This document shows positions 20,075-28,417 of a DNA stretch of 64,000 nt, piece by piece. Position numbers and translations under genes: made by a program. Every line of letters begins with the position of its first letter. Positions within the stretch are counted from its first letter, which is position 1. Source of the stretch: Deltaproteobacteria bacterium. GTDB lineage: Bacteria; Myxococcota_A; UBA9160; UBA6930. Under the pieces are notes generated by a model. That model was not told where the DNA came from. It ran no database searches and saw only the letters and a program-made list of their open reading frames with translations. The DNA is taken from the NCBI GenBank assembly GCA_029261795.1, contig JAJDAP010000095.1, forward strand, positions 64,810 to 128,809, given 5' to 3'.

Positions 20075-21469
20075 GTGTCGAAGTTCGATTGGGCCATCGT
20101 AGGGGCTGGACCGGGGGGCTACGTGGCCGCTATTCGCGCGGCCCAGCTCGGCCAGCATGTCGCCGTGATCGAGGCCGACCGGCCCGGCGGCGTCTGCTTG
20201 AACTGGGGCTGCATCCCGTCGAAAGCACTGCTCACGGGCGCCGAACTGGTGGAGAACCTCACCAAGCACGGGAAGACCTTCGGCATCAGCGCGAGCGGGA
20301 TCGAACTCGACTACGGCGCCTTGATCGATCACAGCCGCAAGACGGCCGATCGGCTCTGCAAGGGCGTCCAGGGCCTGCTCGAGAAGAACCAGATCGAGTT
20401 GATACCGGGCCGCGGGCGCCTCGCTGGCGGCGGCCGCGTCGTGGTCGAAGGCGAAACCGGCAGCCTGGTCGAGGCGGATCGGGTGATGCTCGCGACGGGA
20501 TCGACCGAGTGGACGCCGCCCGGCATCGTGGTCGATGGCGAGCGCGTGCTGACCTCGAAGGAAGCGTTGGTCTCGAAGCGGATGCCCGACCACATCGTGA
20601 TCATCGGCGCCGGTGCCGTGGGCATCGAGTTCGCCTACGTCTACGCGATGTACGGCGCCAAGGTGACCGTCATCGAGATGGCCGACCAGATGTTGCCGGG
20701 CTGCGATCCGGACGTGGCCGTGGCACTCGGCCGCGAGTTCCGACGCAAGAAGATCGACGTCAAGACCGGGACGCGCTTCGAGGGCGTGAAGCCGAACGGC
20801 GAGGGCGTGTTCGTGGCGATCTCGTCCGAAAGCGGCGGCGAAGAACTGGTGGCCGATCAGGTGTTGGTCGCGATCGGGCGCCGCCCGCTCTCGGACGATC
20901 TGGGTCTCGAGACGATGGGGATCACGCTCGACCCCAAGGGACACGTGCCGGTCAACGACCGCTACGAGACGACGGCGGCCGGCGTCTTCGCGATCGGCGA
21001 TCTGGCCGGCCCGCCGCTGTTGGCGCACAAGGCTACGGAAGAGGGCATCGCGGCCATCGAAATGGCCGCTGGCATCAGCCGCACGCCGCTCGACCACCGC
21101 ACGATTCCGTTCTGCATCTACGCCCAACCCCAGGTGGCCTGGGTGGGAATGACCGAGCCGGAAGCCCGCGCCCGCTACGGCGCAGAGCTCAAGGTCGGGA
21201 ACTTCCCGTTCACGGCCTCGGGCAAGGCGATCGCGTCGGCGCACACGGCCGGCTTCGCCAAGATCCTGGCTGAACCACGCCACGGCGAAATCGTCGGCGC
21301 GCACATCGTCGGCCAGGGTGCGACGGACCTGATCGCCGAGATCGGGCTCGCCATGACGCTCGAAGCGACGACGGCCGAGATCGCGGCCACCACCCACGCG
21401 CACCCGACCCTGTCGGAAGCGTTATTCGAAGCCGCCCTCGGAGCCGAAGGTCGCTCCATCAACATCTAG
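20075..21469 (+). CDS. lpdA: dihydrolipoyl dehydrogenase (E3)
   Basis: 464 residues. The FAD motif AIVGAGPGGYVAA starts at residue 8. The redox-active pair is Cys41/Cys46 in GGVCLNWGCIPSK; the NAD-binding motif is HIVIIGAGAVGIEFA; the C-terminal interface motif is THAHPTLSEAL with the catalytic His-Glu pair. The start is GTG with AGGAG six bases before it; the frame is open about 430 bases upstream but that part has no family similarity. E3 reoxidises dihydrolipoamide using NAD+. It is followed nine bases later by the matching E2. Confidence 0.96.
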   Translation: MSKFDWAIVGAGPGGYVAAIRAAQLGQHVAVIEADRPGGVCLNWGCIPSKALLTGAELVENLTKHGKTFGISASGIELDYGALIDHSRKTADRLCKGVQGLLEKNQIELIPGRGRLAGGGRVVVEGETGSLVEADRVMLATGSTEWTPPGIVVDGERVLTSKEALVSKRMPDHIVIIGAGAVGIEFAYVYAMYGAKVTVIEMADQMLPGCDPDVAVALGREFRRKKIDVKTGTRFEGVKPNGEGVFVAISSESGGEELVADQVLVAIGRRPLSDDLGLETMGITLDPKGHVPVNDRYETTAAGVFAIGDLAGPPLLAHKATEEGIAAIEMAAGISRTPLDHRTIPFCIYAQPQVAWVGMTEPEARARYGAELKVGNFPFTASGKAIASAHTAGFAKILAEPRHGEIVGAHIVGQGATDLIAEIGLAMTLEATTAEIAATTHAHPTLSEALFEAALGAEGRSINI

Positions 21470-21478
21470 GAGACCGCC

Positions 21479-22747
21479 ATGTCCGTGGCCGTCGTACTGC
21501 CGGAACTCGGGGAAAGTGTCACCGAGGGAACCATCGCCAAATGGCTCGTGAAGGAGGGCGATCGCGTCGAGATCGACCAGCCTCTGGTGGAAGTGACCAC
21601 CGACAAGGTCGACGCCGAGATTCCGGCGCCCGAGTCGGGCATCGTGAGCCAGATCCTGGCGGCGGAGGGCGAGACGGTTCCGGTCGGAACCGCGATCGCC
21701 CAGATCGATCCGTCTGGCTCGGCCGCTACGGCTGGCTCGGCGCGTCCCTCAGCAGCTCCGCAACAAGCGCCGGCGAGCGCCGATGGCCCGCGCGCCACAC
21801 CGGCAGCGGTCCACGCGGCGTCGGATGCCGGGGTGGATCTCGGCGGCGTCGCAGGTTCCGGGCCCTCCGGCCGGATCATGAAGAGTGACGTGGCTTCGGC
21901 GGCGGCAGCGCCGGCCGCTTCGGCTGCGCCCGCGCCTAGCATTCCCGCGGCGCCGGTTGTAGCCAGTGCGCCCCCGGCGAGCGGAAGCACCCATGGCTTC
22001 GACGAAGAACGCGCCCGCCGTCTGTTCAGCGGCTACACGCTCCAGGAGGGCGATCAGGTCAAGCCGATGTCGCCGCTGCGCAAGATCGTGGCCGACCACA
22101 TGGTGTACTCGAAGCGCACGGCACCCCACGTCGGCACCGTGGCCGAGATCGACATGGGCGGGATCGTGGCGGTGCGCAACCAGCACAAGAAGGCGTTCAA
22201 GCAGGATCACGGCTACTCGCTGACGTTCCTGCCGTTCATCGTGCACGCGGCGGTGCGGGCGTTGCGCGAGTTCCCGCAACTGAACGCTTCGGTCATCGAG
22301 GACGCCATCGTCGAGAAGCGCGTCATCCACGTCGGGATCGCCGTCGAGACGGAAAAGGGTCTCGTGGTTCCCGTGGTGCGCCATGCCGACCGCCTATCGT
22401 TGGCCGGGCTCGCTGCCGCGGTCGAGGATCTCTCGGCCCGCGCACGCAACAAGAAGATCTCGGCGGACGATCTGAAGGGCGGCACCTTCACGATCTCCAA
22501 CCCCGGGCGCAACGGAAACCTCTACGGCTTCGCGATCATCAATCAGCCCCAGGTCGGGATTCTCCGCATGGGCGAGCTGGTGAAACGGCCCGTGGTCCGC
22601 AGCGCGGGTGGCGAGGACGCCATCGTGATCCGTCCGATGATGCACCTGGCCCTTTCCTACGACCACCGCGCCGTGGACGGTGCACCCGCGAACGGCTTCC
22701 TGTTCCGCGTGCGTGAACTGCTGGAAGAGGCCGAGTTCGATCTCTGA
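21479..22747 (+). CDS. dihydrolipoamide acyltransferase (E2) of a 2-oxoacid dehydrogenase
   Basis: 422 residues. The lipoyl domain (about 1-78) has the lipoylated lysine in VTTDKVDAEI. An Ala/Pro linker leads to a peripheral subunit-binding segment (ASDAGVDLGGVAGSGPSGRI), another linker, and the catalytic domain ending in ALSYDHRAVDGAPAN, which carries the HxxxDG active site. The single lipoyl domain and the sequence around SPLRKIVADHMV fit a 2-oxoglutarate or branched-chain complex. No E1 genes are nearby, so the substrate is undecided. GGAGA precedes the ATG. Confidence 0.92.
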   Translation: MSVAVVLPELGESVTEGTIAKWLVKEGDRVEIDQPLVEVTTDKVDAEIPAPESGIVSQILAAEGETVPVGTAIAQIDPSGSAATAGSARPSAAPQQAPASADGPRATPAAVHAASDAGVDLGGVAGSGPSGRIMKSDVASAAAAPAASAAPAPSIPAAPVVASAPPASGSTHGFDEERARRLFSGYTLQEGDQVKPMSPLRKIVADHMVYSKRTAPHVGTVAEIDMGGIVAVRNQHKKAFKQDHGYSLTFLPFIVHAAVRALREFPQLNASVIEDAIVEKRVIHVGIAVETEKGLVVPVVRHADRLSLAGLAAAVEDLSARARNKKISADDLKGGTFTISNPGRNGNLYGFAIINQPQVGILRMGELVKRPVVRSAGGEDAIVIRPMMHLALSYDHRAVDGAPANGFLFRVRELLEEAEFDL

Positions 22748-22806
22748 GACCGGCTCCGAGGCGCCCGTCACGACGGCGGCGGCTGCCGTCGCTAGCCTCT
22801 ATCCCG

Positions 22807-23472
22807 ATGAGTTCGCTGCTCCAGATCGATTGGCTGGGAACCGTTCGTTACGGCGAGGCGCTCGACCAGCAGAAGAGCCTGGTCGAGGACCGCAAGGCCG
22901 GGCGCAGCGGTGATCGTTTGTTGCTGCTCGAGCATCCGCCGGTGGTCACGCTCGGCCGCAGCACGCGGCCCGAGAACATCCGCACCCCGCTCGATGAGTT
23001 GCAGGCGCGGGGCATCGACGTCCATGAAGTCGCGCGCGGGGGTGATGTCACCTATCACGGCCGCGGACAGCTGGTGGGTTACCTGGTGGCCGATCTCGAA
23101 GCGCGCGGCGCCGCGGACGTCACTGCCTGGTTGCGCGGGATCGAAGCGGGCCTGATCGAGGCGCTCGCCGGCCTCGGGGTGGCGAGCCGTCGCATCGAGG
23201 GGATGACCGGCGTTTATGTGGACGATCCTGAAAGCGACGTGCCCCGCAAGATCGCGTCGATCGGTGTGGGCCTGCGCGGTTGGGTCAGCTATCACGGCTT
23301 CGCCCTGAACGCGACGATGGATCTCGCCGAGTTCGCTGACATCGTGCCCTGCGGCTTGCAGGGCGTGGAGATGACGTCGGTCGCCAAGGAGCTCGGGCTC
23401 GCCAGCGACGCATTGTTATTCGATCGTTGCCGAAGCGCCGTCGAGGCCGCTTTCGCGAGCCGGTTCGGATGA
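22807..23472 (+). CDS. lipB: lipoyl(octanoyl) transferase (LipB)
   Basis: 221 residues. Signatures are LLLLEHPPVVTLGRS, the GGDVTYHGRGQLVGYLV motif, the lysine in PRKIASIGVGLRGWVSYHG, and the catalytic cysteine in DIVPCGLQGVEMTS. LipB transfers octanoate from octanoyl-ACP to lipoyl domains, the first step of de novo lipoylation. Its stop overlaps the lipA start (ATGA), and its target E2 is encoded just upstream. Confidence 0.96.
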   Translation: MSSLLQIDWLGTVRYGEALDQQKSLVEDRKAGRSGDRLLLLEHPPVVTLGRSTRPENIRTPLDELQARGIDVHEVARGGDVTYHGRGQLVGYLVADLEARGAADVTAWLRGIEAGLIEALAGLGVASRRIEGMTGVYVDDPESDVPRKIASIGVGLRGWVSYHGFALNATMDLAEFADIVPCGLQGVEMTSVAKELGLASDALLFDRCRSAVEAAFASRFG

Positions 23473-24395
23473 GCGCCGAAGACACCCGTGTCGCCCGGCC
23501 GGTCCTGAACCGCCAGGTGCCGGTCGATCGCGAAGGGCGGCCGCCTTGGCTGAAGGTGCGCCTGTCCGCGGCGCCCGCCTATCAAAAGGTGCGCGACATC
23601 GTGGCGGAGCAGGGCCTGCACACGGTCTGCAATTCGGCGAGTTGCCCGAATATGGGCGAGTGCTGGGCGGCGGGCACGGCAACCTTCATGATCGGGGGCA
23701 ACCACTGCACCCGGCGCTGCGGCTTCTGCGACGTCATTACCGAGCGCCCGGATTCGCTCGACCCGATGGAACCGGCGAAGGTGGCCCATGCGGTTTCGCA
23801 GCTCGGGCTCAAGTTCGCCGTCATCACGTGCGTTGCCCGGGACGATCTCGAAGACGGTGGCGCCGGCCAGATGGCGGCCACCGTGCGCGCCATTCGCAGG
23901 CGCTCGCCGGCGACCGGCATCGAAGTGTTGATCGCGGATTACAAGGGCGAGGAAGCCGCCCTGCGCACGGTGCTCGACGAGAATCCGGACGTGCTCAACC
24001 ACAACCTCGAGACCGTCGAGCGCTTGCAACGCAAGGTCCGGCCGGCGGCCAGTTACGCGCGCTCGCTCTCGGTGCTCGCCACCGCCGGAAGGTTGCGGCC
24101 GGACATCCCGACCAAGAGCGGCCTGATCCTCGGCATGGGCGAACGCGACGATGAGGTGGATCAGGCGCTCCAGGATCTGCGCACGGCCGGGGTGACACTG
24201 CTGACGATGGGCCAGTACCTGCGGCCCTCGCCGGATCATCTGCCTGTCGATCGATGGGTGACGCCGGAGGCCTTCGACGCCTGGGCAGCGCGCGCACGTA
24301 GCCTGGGCTTTCGCGACGTCGCTGCCGGGCCGTTGGTACGAAGCTCCTACCAGGCGGAACGGCTCGCCGGGGTGCTGCCCGACCCAGGCGCCTGA
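23469..24395 (+). CDS. lipA: lipoyl synthase (LipA)
   Basis: 308 residues. The auxiliary cluster ligands are Cys54, Cys59 and Cys65 (CNSASCPNMGEC); the radical-SAM cluster ligands are Cys80, Cys84 and Cys87 (CTRRCGFC). The C-terminal RSSY that ligates the auxiliary cluster is present as VRSSYQAE. LipA inserts two sulfurs into protein-bound octanoyl groups. The start is set by the ATGA overlap with lipB. The stop overlaps the start of the next gene (TGATG). Confidence 0.97.
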   Translation: MSAEDTRVARPVLNRQVPVDREGRPPWLKVRLSAAPAYQKVRDIVAEQGLHTVCNSASCPNMGECWAAGTATFMIGGNHCTRRCGFCDVITERPDSLDPMEPAKVAHAVSQLGLKFAVITCVARDDLEDGGAGQMAATVRAIRRRSPATGIEVLIADYKGEEAALRTVLDENPDVLNHNLETVERLQRKVRPAASYARSLSVLATAGRLRPDIPTKSGLILGMGERDDEVDQALQDLRTAGVTLLTMGQYLRPSPDHLPVDRWVTPEAFDAWAARARSLGFRDVAAGPLVRSSYQAERLAGVLPDPGA

Positions 24396-24907
24396 TGGCG
24401 GGCCCGCCGCCGCTCGAACCGTTCGGGCTCGTTCTGCACCACGATGGCCGCTGGTCCCACGAGGGCCAGCCGATCCTCAACCAGCGCCTGCGCGAGCACT
24501 TCGACCGCCACGTCCGCTACCTGCCGGACGAGGCCAAGTACATCGTCACGCTGCGGCACTTTCGCGGCGAGATCGAATTGGAAGAGGCAGGCTTCTTCGT
24601 GCGCGAAGTCGATTGCGAAACCGCGACGGTCTGCCTCTCAGATGGCAGCCAGGACCGCCTCGATCCGACAACCCTCAGCCTCTCCCCCATCGACGGTGCC
24701 ATGTTATGCCGCGTCAAACAGGACCTCGCCCCTGGCGGCCTGCCAGCCCGCTTCACCCACGCCGCCCACGCCGAACTCGCCAACGCCCTCGAAGACGACG
24801 AAGGCCACTGGACCCTCACCCTGGCTGGAGGAAGCGGGGACGGACTGCAAAAATTTAAAGTTTTGAAAGTTTTAAAGTATTTCAGACTATCAAACTTGAA
24901 AACTTGA
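24395..24907 (+). CDS. DUF1285-like small protein with a repeat-encoded C-terminal tail
   Basis: 170 residues, coupled to lipA by a TGATG overlap. The N-terminal half contains HHDGRWSHEGQPILNQRL, like the DG.W...G.PI motif of DUF1285, then a beta-rich core (KYIVTLRHFRGEIELEE). No function is established. From about residue 147 the frame enters the palindromic element at 24833, so roughly the last 24 residues (Lys/Leu-rich, with KFKVLKVLKYFRL) are encoded by the repeat. The native protein probably ended near LTLAGG. Confidence 0.65.
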   Translation: MAGPPPLEPFGLVLHHDGRWSHEGQPILNQRLREHFDRHVRYLPDEAKYIVTLRHFRGEIELEEAGFFVREVDCETATVCLSDGSQDRLDPTTLSLSPIDGAMLCRVKQDLAPGGLPARFTHAAHAELANALEDDEGHWTLTLAGGSGDGLQKFKVLKVLKYFRLSNLKT

Positions 24908-24932
24908 AACTTGAGGAGTCCGTCCCCGCTCA
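24833..24932. repeat. degenerate second copy of the hemY/hemH palindromic element
   Basis: The 14-bp tips AGCGGGGACGGACT (24833-24846) and its reverse complement (24917-24930) match perfectly. The right half (TCAAACTTGAAAACTTGAAA and the following GGAGTCCGTCCCCGCTCA) is nearly identical to the 18043 copy, while the left inner arm has drifted. Like the first copy it lies between convergent genes. Its right tip supplies the TGA of the anti-sigma gene; on the left, the upstream gene reads into it in a different frame. Confidence 0.85.
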
Positions 24933-25961
24933 GAAGAGCACGCCGGCGAGCAGGGTGGTGCCTTCGGGGGTCACGGGGTCGGGGGCTTCTTCTAGGGTGA
25001 TGTGGACCGAGCGGACTTCGCCTTCGCCCTTGGGGAGCGGGGCGAGGAGGCGCGCGGAGCCGTTGGCGTCGGGGGCGAAGCTGGCGACCAGCACCGGTGC
25101 GCCGCTTTCGTAGGCCACCCACAGGGCGTAGGTCTGTCCTGGGGCGATGCGCGGCAGGTCTCCGCCGTCGATCATGCAATCGCCGCGATCCCACTCCCAG
25201 AAGAAACGCGCGGCGCCCTGGGAGGCGTCGTCTTCGCCCGAGAGCACTACCCACTCGACGCCGGGAGATTCGAGCAGGTTCAACGCCTCGTCGGCGGCAT
25301 TCAGCGCCACTTCGAGGGAGGCGCGTTCGGCGGTGAGTCTCGCGGTCTCGGCCTCGCGATCGGTAAGGCGAGCTTCCAGCTGCGCCAGGCTGCGACCCAG
25401 GGCGCGCTTCTGGGCGTCGAGTTGCTCGGCCCGGGCCCGGGCGTCGACCACCTCGCCGCGCTCGATGGCCAACTGCGCCAACAACTTCTCGCGTTCCTGA
25501 TCGAGGCTGAGGTCAGCGGCCTCCTGCCGCGCGGCCTCGGCCGCGAGCGCACGGGCGAGTTCCAGTTCGCGCGCTGCCCCCGCCGCAGCCGCTTCGGCCG
25601 CCGCGATGCGATCGGCCTGAGGCGAGACGGCGCCGAACCAGGTCGCGCCGGCACCCAGCGCGATGCCGAGACCGACGAGCCCAGCGGCCAGCGCCGCCGG
25701 GACGCGCCTGTGCCGCTCCACCGGGATCGGCAGCGGGCCCGGCCCCGCCACGCGATCGAGCAGCGCCTCGCGTACCCCAGCGCCGGGTTCTCGCGCGGCG
25801 GCATCGAAGGCGAGGGTGTCGGCGGCGCGCTCCGCATCGGCAAGCGCCGAGGTGCATTGCGGGCAGCCCGTCTCGAGGTGCGCGCGGATCGTGCGCGCTT
25901 CCGCTTCGTCGAGGGCTCCGTGGTGCAGGAGCCAGAGATCGTCGAGGCTCGCGTGGTTCAT
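24930..25961 (-). CDS. transmembrane anti-sigma factor
   Basis: 343 residues. The N-terminal zinc-finger anti-sigma domain has the pattern HLETGCPQC (HxxxCxxC-like, residues about 28-36). One predicted membrane helix (ALAAGLVGLGIALGAGATW, about 90-110) is followed by a long Ala/Glu/Arg coiled coil (about 118-225) and a C-terminal beta-rich RskA-like domain with TYALWVAYESGAPVLV. It should hold the ECF sigma factor encoded immediately upstream (ATGA overlap) at the membrane until a signal releases it. The long periplasmic coiled coil is unusual. The stop codon is supplied by the palindromic repeat. Confidence 0.85.
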   Translation of the reverse strand: MNHASLDDLWLLHHGALDEAEARTIRAHLETGCPQCTSALADAERAADTLAFDAAAREPGAGVREALLDRVAGPGPLPIPVERHRRVPAALAAGLVGLGIALGAGATWFGAVSPQADRIAAAEAAAAGAARELELARALAAEAARQEAADLSLDQEREKLLAQLAIERGEVVDARARAEQLDAQKRALGRSLAQLEARLTDREAETARLTAERASLEVALNAADEALNLLESPGVEWVVLSGEDDASQGAARFFWEWDRGDCMIDGGDLPRIAPGQTYALWVAYESGAPVLVASFAPDANGSARLLAPLPKGEGEVRSVHITLEEAPDPVTPEGTTLLAGVLF

Positions 25962-26635
25962 ACCGGATTCTCCGAGGGTTCTTCCATCAGGGCTTCCCGG
26001 AGGCGGATCAGCCCCCGGCGGATGCGCGTCTTCACGGTGCCGAGCGGGATCCCCTGCCGCTCGGCGATTTCCGTGTGGGTGAGGCCGCCCCAGTAGAAGA
26101 GGGTGACCACCTCGCGTTCGTTCTCTCGCAGCACGGCCATCGCGGCGCGGGCGCGGACGCGCGCTTCGTCCGCGACGACGCCGGTCAGCGCGTCCTTGGG
26201 TTCGCTGCCCGGGTCGAGCAGCCGGCTGCGTTCGTGGGCATTCGAGCGTCGACCCGAAGCGCGGATCCGGTCGATCGAGCGGCTGCGCGCCATCACGGCG
26301 AGATACGAGAGCGGCGCGCTGCGCGTCGGGTCGTAGCGTTGGGGGCGTTGCCAGACCTCGAAGAACACTTCTTCCAGAACCTCCTCGGCATCGGCGCCCG
26401 CGCCGAGTACGCGTGCGCAGATTCCGAACACGGTGCCGCGATGTCGATCGTAGAGCGCGGCCAGGGCCTCGGGCTGCCGGAGCGCGATGCGATCCATCAG
26501 CCTGCGGTCCTCGGCGGCGGGAGAAACTCCCCCTCCACTCGGACCGTCGCCGCTCGGCTCCCCGCCCGGCACCAAGCGTATTTCGCCCGACAAGGCCGGC
26601 GCCCTCCGACTCTCTGCATCCGCTTCAGGGTCCAT
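25958..26635 (-). CDS. ECF sigma-70 factor
   Basis: 225 residues. Region 2 is ALAALYDRHRGTVFGICARV to SYLAVMARSRSIDRIR; region 4 includes EREVVTLFYWGGLTHTEIAE and the HTH end IPLGTVKTRIRRGLIRLREA. The family directs RNA polymerase to stress or envelope promoters. The ATG at 26635 begins a 50-residue acidic lead; a second ATG at 26497 would give a shorter protein and cannot be excluded. It is coupled to the anti-sigma gene and follows the P450 gene by about 50 bases. Confidence 0.92.
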   Translation of the reverse strand: MDPEADAESRRAPALSGEIRLVPGGEPSGDGPSGGGVSPAAEDRRLMDRIALRQPEALAALYDRHRGTVFGICARVLGAGADAEEVLEEVFFEVWQRPQRYDPTRSAPLSYLAVMARSRSIDRIRASGRRSNAHERSRLLDPGSEPKDALTGVVADEARVRARAAMAVLRENEREVVTLFYWGGLTHTEIAERQGIPLGTVKTRIRRGLIRLREALMEEPSENPV

Positions 26636-26685
26636 ACGTGGCTGGCTTACGGATGGATTCGGCGCGGGGTTTCCCCGAGGGTCGC

Positions 26686-27948
26686 TCACGCGGCCGGTCG
26701 AAGCTCCAGCCGGGTCGGCCCGCGGACCAGGAACGAATCCACCCGTTCGATCGGGGCGGCGGGGCCCGCCAGCCGGGGCAGCTCGGGCGCCAGCCCTTCG
26801 AGGGCCGCACGTGCCTCGAGCCGCGCCAGCGAGGCGCCCAGGCAGAAGTGATGGCCGAAGCCGAAGCCCACGTGGCCGCGGTTGTCCCGGTCGAGGTCGA
26901 AGCGGTCGGGCTCCGGAAAGCGCCGCTCGTCGCGATTCGCCGCGCCGAGCAGGACCGCCACCATCTCGCCGGCCTCGATCGTGGTGCCGCCGATCTCGCT
27001 CTCGCGGGTGGCGAGCCGGAAGACCGTCTGGATCGGCGAGTCGTAACGAAGGGTTTCTTCGAGGGCGGCCGGCACCAGGGAAGGATCGGCCGCCACGCGC
27101 GCCAGGGCCTCGGGGTTGGCCAACAACGCGGCTGTGGTGTTCCCGATCAGGTTGGTCGTGGTTTCGTTGCCAGCGACCAGCAGCAGCACGGCGAATTGCA
27201 CGATCTCGCGGGTATCGAGCGCGTCCTCTCCGAGGTCGGCGCCGACCAGCGTGCTGACCAGATCGTCGCGCGGGTTCTTGCGGCGATCGACCACGATGTC
27301 GCGGATACAGCGCATGAAGCGGACCAGGGCGCTCCGGTACTTGGCGTTCCAACGGTCCTTGCGGCCCGGGCCGGAGGCCGACTCGATCACCATGTCCGAC
27401 GAATGTTTGAACTCGCCATGGAGCTCGGCGGGAACGCCTAGCATTTCTGCGATGATCGTGACCGGCACCGGAACGGCCAGGCCGGACACCACGTCGAAGG
27501 GCTCGTTCCGCCGCATCCCGGCGAGACATTCGTCGACGATCTGGTAGGCGCGCTTCTCCCAGCTGGCGATGCGCCGCGGCGAGAAGCCGCGGTTCACGAT
27601 GGCCCGCATCGAGGCGTGGCTCGCGCCGTCCTCGGCGATCAACATGCGCGCGGTCGCGAAACCGAAGGGGTTGATGCGCGCCTGGAGACCGATCGCGGCG
27701 ATGAATTTCACCACGGGCCAGCTGAGCGGCGGGGCCCCGTCGTGGCCGCCGTTCAAGAGCTGCGTCAGCATGGCGCGCGAGGAGAAGACCTCGGGCGTCT
27801 TCAGCACCTGCATCACATCGTCATAGCGCGAGACCGTGAGCGTGCCGTCGGCAGCGCGATGCACGGGCGCCGCATCACGCAGCTCCCGGTACTTCGTGTA
27901 TGGGTCGTGGCGCCACTCGGTGGAGAGCGGATCGAACGAGACCGGCAT
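26686..27948 (-). CDS. cytochrome P450 monooxygenase
   Basis: 420 residues. The I-helix oxygen-activation motif is LLLVAGNETTTNLIG, the K-helix ExxR is EETLRYDSP, and the haem-binding loop is FGFGHHFCLGASLARLE with the axial Cys. It belongs to the soluble bacterial class and needs ferredoxin and a reductase, which are not adjacent. The start at 27948 (MPVSFDPLS) has AGGAG six bases upstream, better than the ATG 18 bases earlier. Substrate unknown; steroid or fatty-acid chemistry is possible. Confidence 0.93.
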   Translation of the reverse strand: MPVSFDPLSTEWRHDPYTKYRELRDAAPVHRAADGTLTVSRYDDVMQVLKTPEVFSSRAMLTQLLNGGHDGAPPLSWPVVKFIAAIGLQARINPFGFATARMLIAEDGASHASMRAIVNRGFSPRRIASWEKRAYQIVDECLAGMRRNEPFDVVSGLAVPVPVTIIAEMLGVPAELHGEFKHSSDMVIESASGPGRKDRWNAKYRSALVRFMRCIRDIVVDRRKNPRDDLVSTLVGADLGEDALDTREIVQFAVLLLVAGNETTTNLIGNTTAALLANPEALARVAADPSLVPAALEETLRYDSPIQTVFRLATRESEIGGTTIEAGEMVAVLLGAANRDERRFPEPDRFDLDRDNRGHVGFGFGHHFCLGASLARLEARAALEGLAPELPRLAGPAAPIERVDSFLVRGPTRLELRPAA

Positions 27949-28009
27949 AGACAACTCCTGGCGCACCCCGGACGTTAGCGTCCGGCCGCAGCGCCGGCCC
28001 GCGGCCGCG

Positions 28010-28372
28010 CTAGAACTGGCGCGCGAGCACGATCCCGGCGGCCACGGCGGCGAGCCCGATCGCCACGCTGCCGCCGACGTACAACGCGGCCCAGCCGGCG
28101 CGGCCGTCTTGCAGCATCTGCCAGGTCTCGAGCCCGAAGGCCGAGAAAGTGGTGAAGCCGCCGAGGAAGCCCCCGATCAAGGCCGTGCGCCAGGCGAGGG
28201 AGAGTTCGCTGCGGCTCTCGAGCCAGTGGAAGGCGGCCCCGATCGCCAGACAGCCGACCACGTTCACGAGCAGGGTTCCCCACGGCAAGCTGCGGACGGG
28301 GAAGAGCCCGGCGATTCCGACGCGCGTCAACGCGCCGATGCCGCCGAACACGAAGACGAGCAACCACTTCAC
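28010..28372 (-). CDS. crcB: fluoride channel (CrcB/Fluc)
   Basis: 120 residues and four membrane helices. Family motifs are GGIGALTRVGIAG, GTLLVNVVGCLAIG and GGFLGGFTTFSAFG with the central-helix break. It forms a dual-topology dimer that exports fluoride. I looked for a crcB-type fluoride riboswitch in the short upstream gap and did not see one. Confidence 0.93.
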   Translation of the reverse strand: MKWLLVFVFGGIGALTRVGIAGLFPVRSLPWGTLLVNVVGCLAIGAAFHWLESRSELSLAWRTALIGGFLGGFTTFSAFGLETWQMLQDGRAGWAALYVGGSVAIGLAAVAAGIVLARQF

Positions 28373-28417
28373 GAGGCGGAGTCTAAGCGCTCGGCTCCCG
28401 GGCCGACACGCCCGGGG

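Noticed and set aside
26635-27529. Upstream extension of the sigma-factor frame through the P450 gene
   Set aside because: The frame is open only because it is antisense-free and GC-rich; the P450 gene on the same strand has complete motifs in another frame.
28373-28417. Possible fluoride riboswitch before crcB
   Set aside because: The short leader shows no pseudoknot-forming conserved sequence of that riboswitch class.
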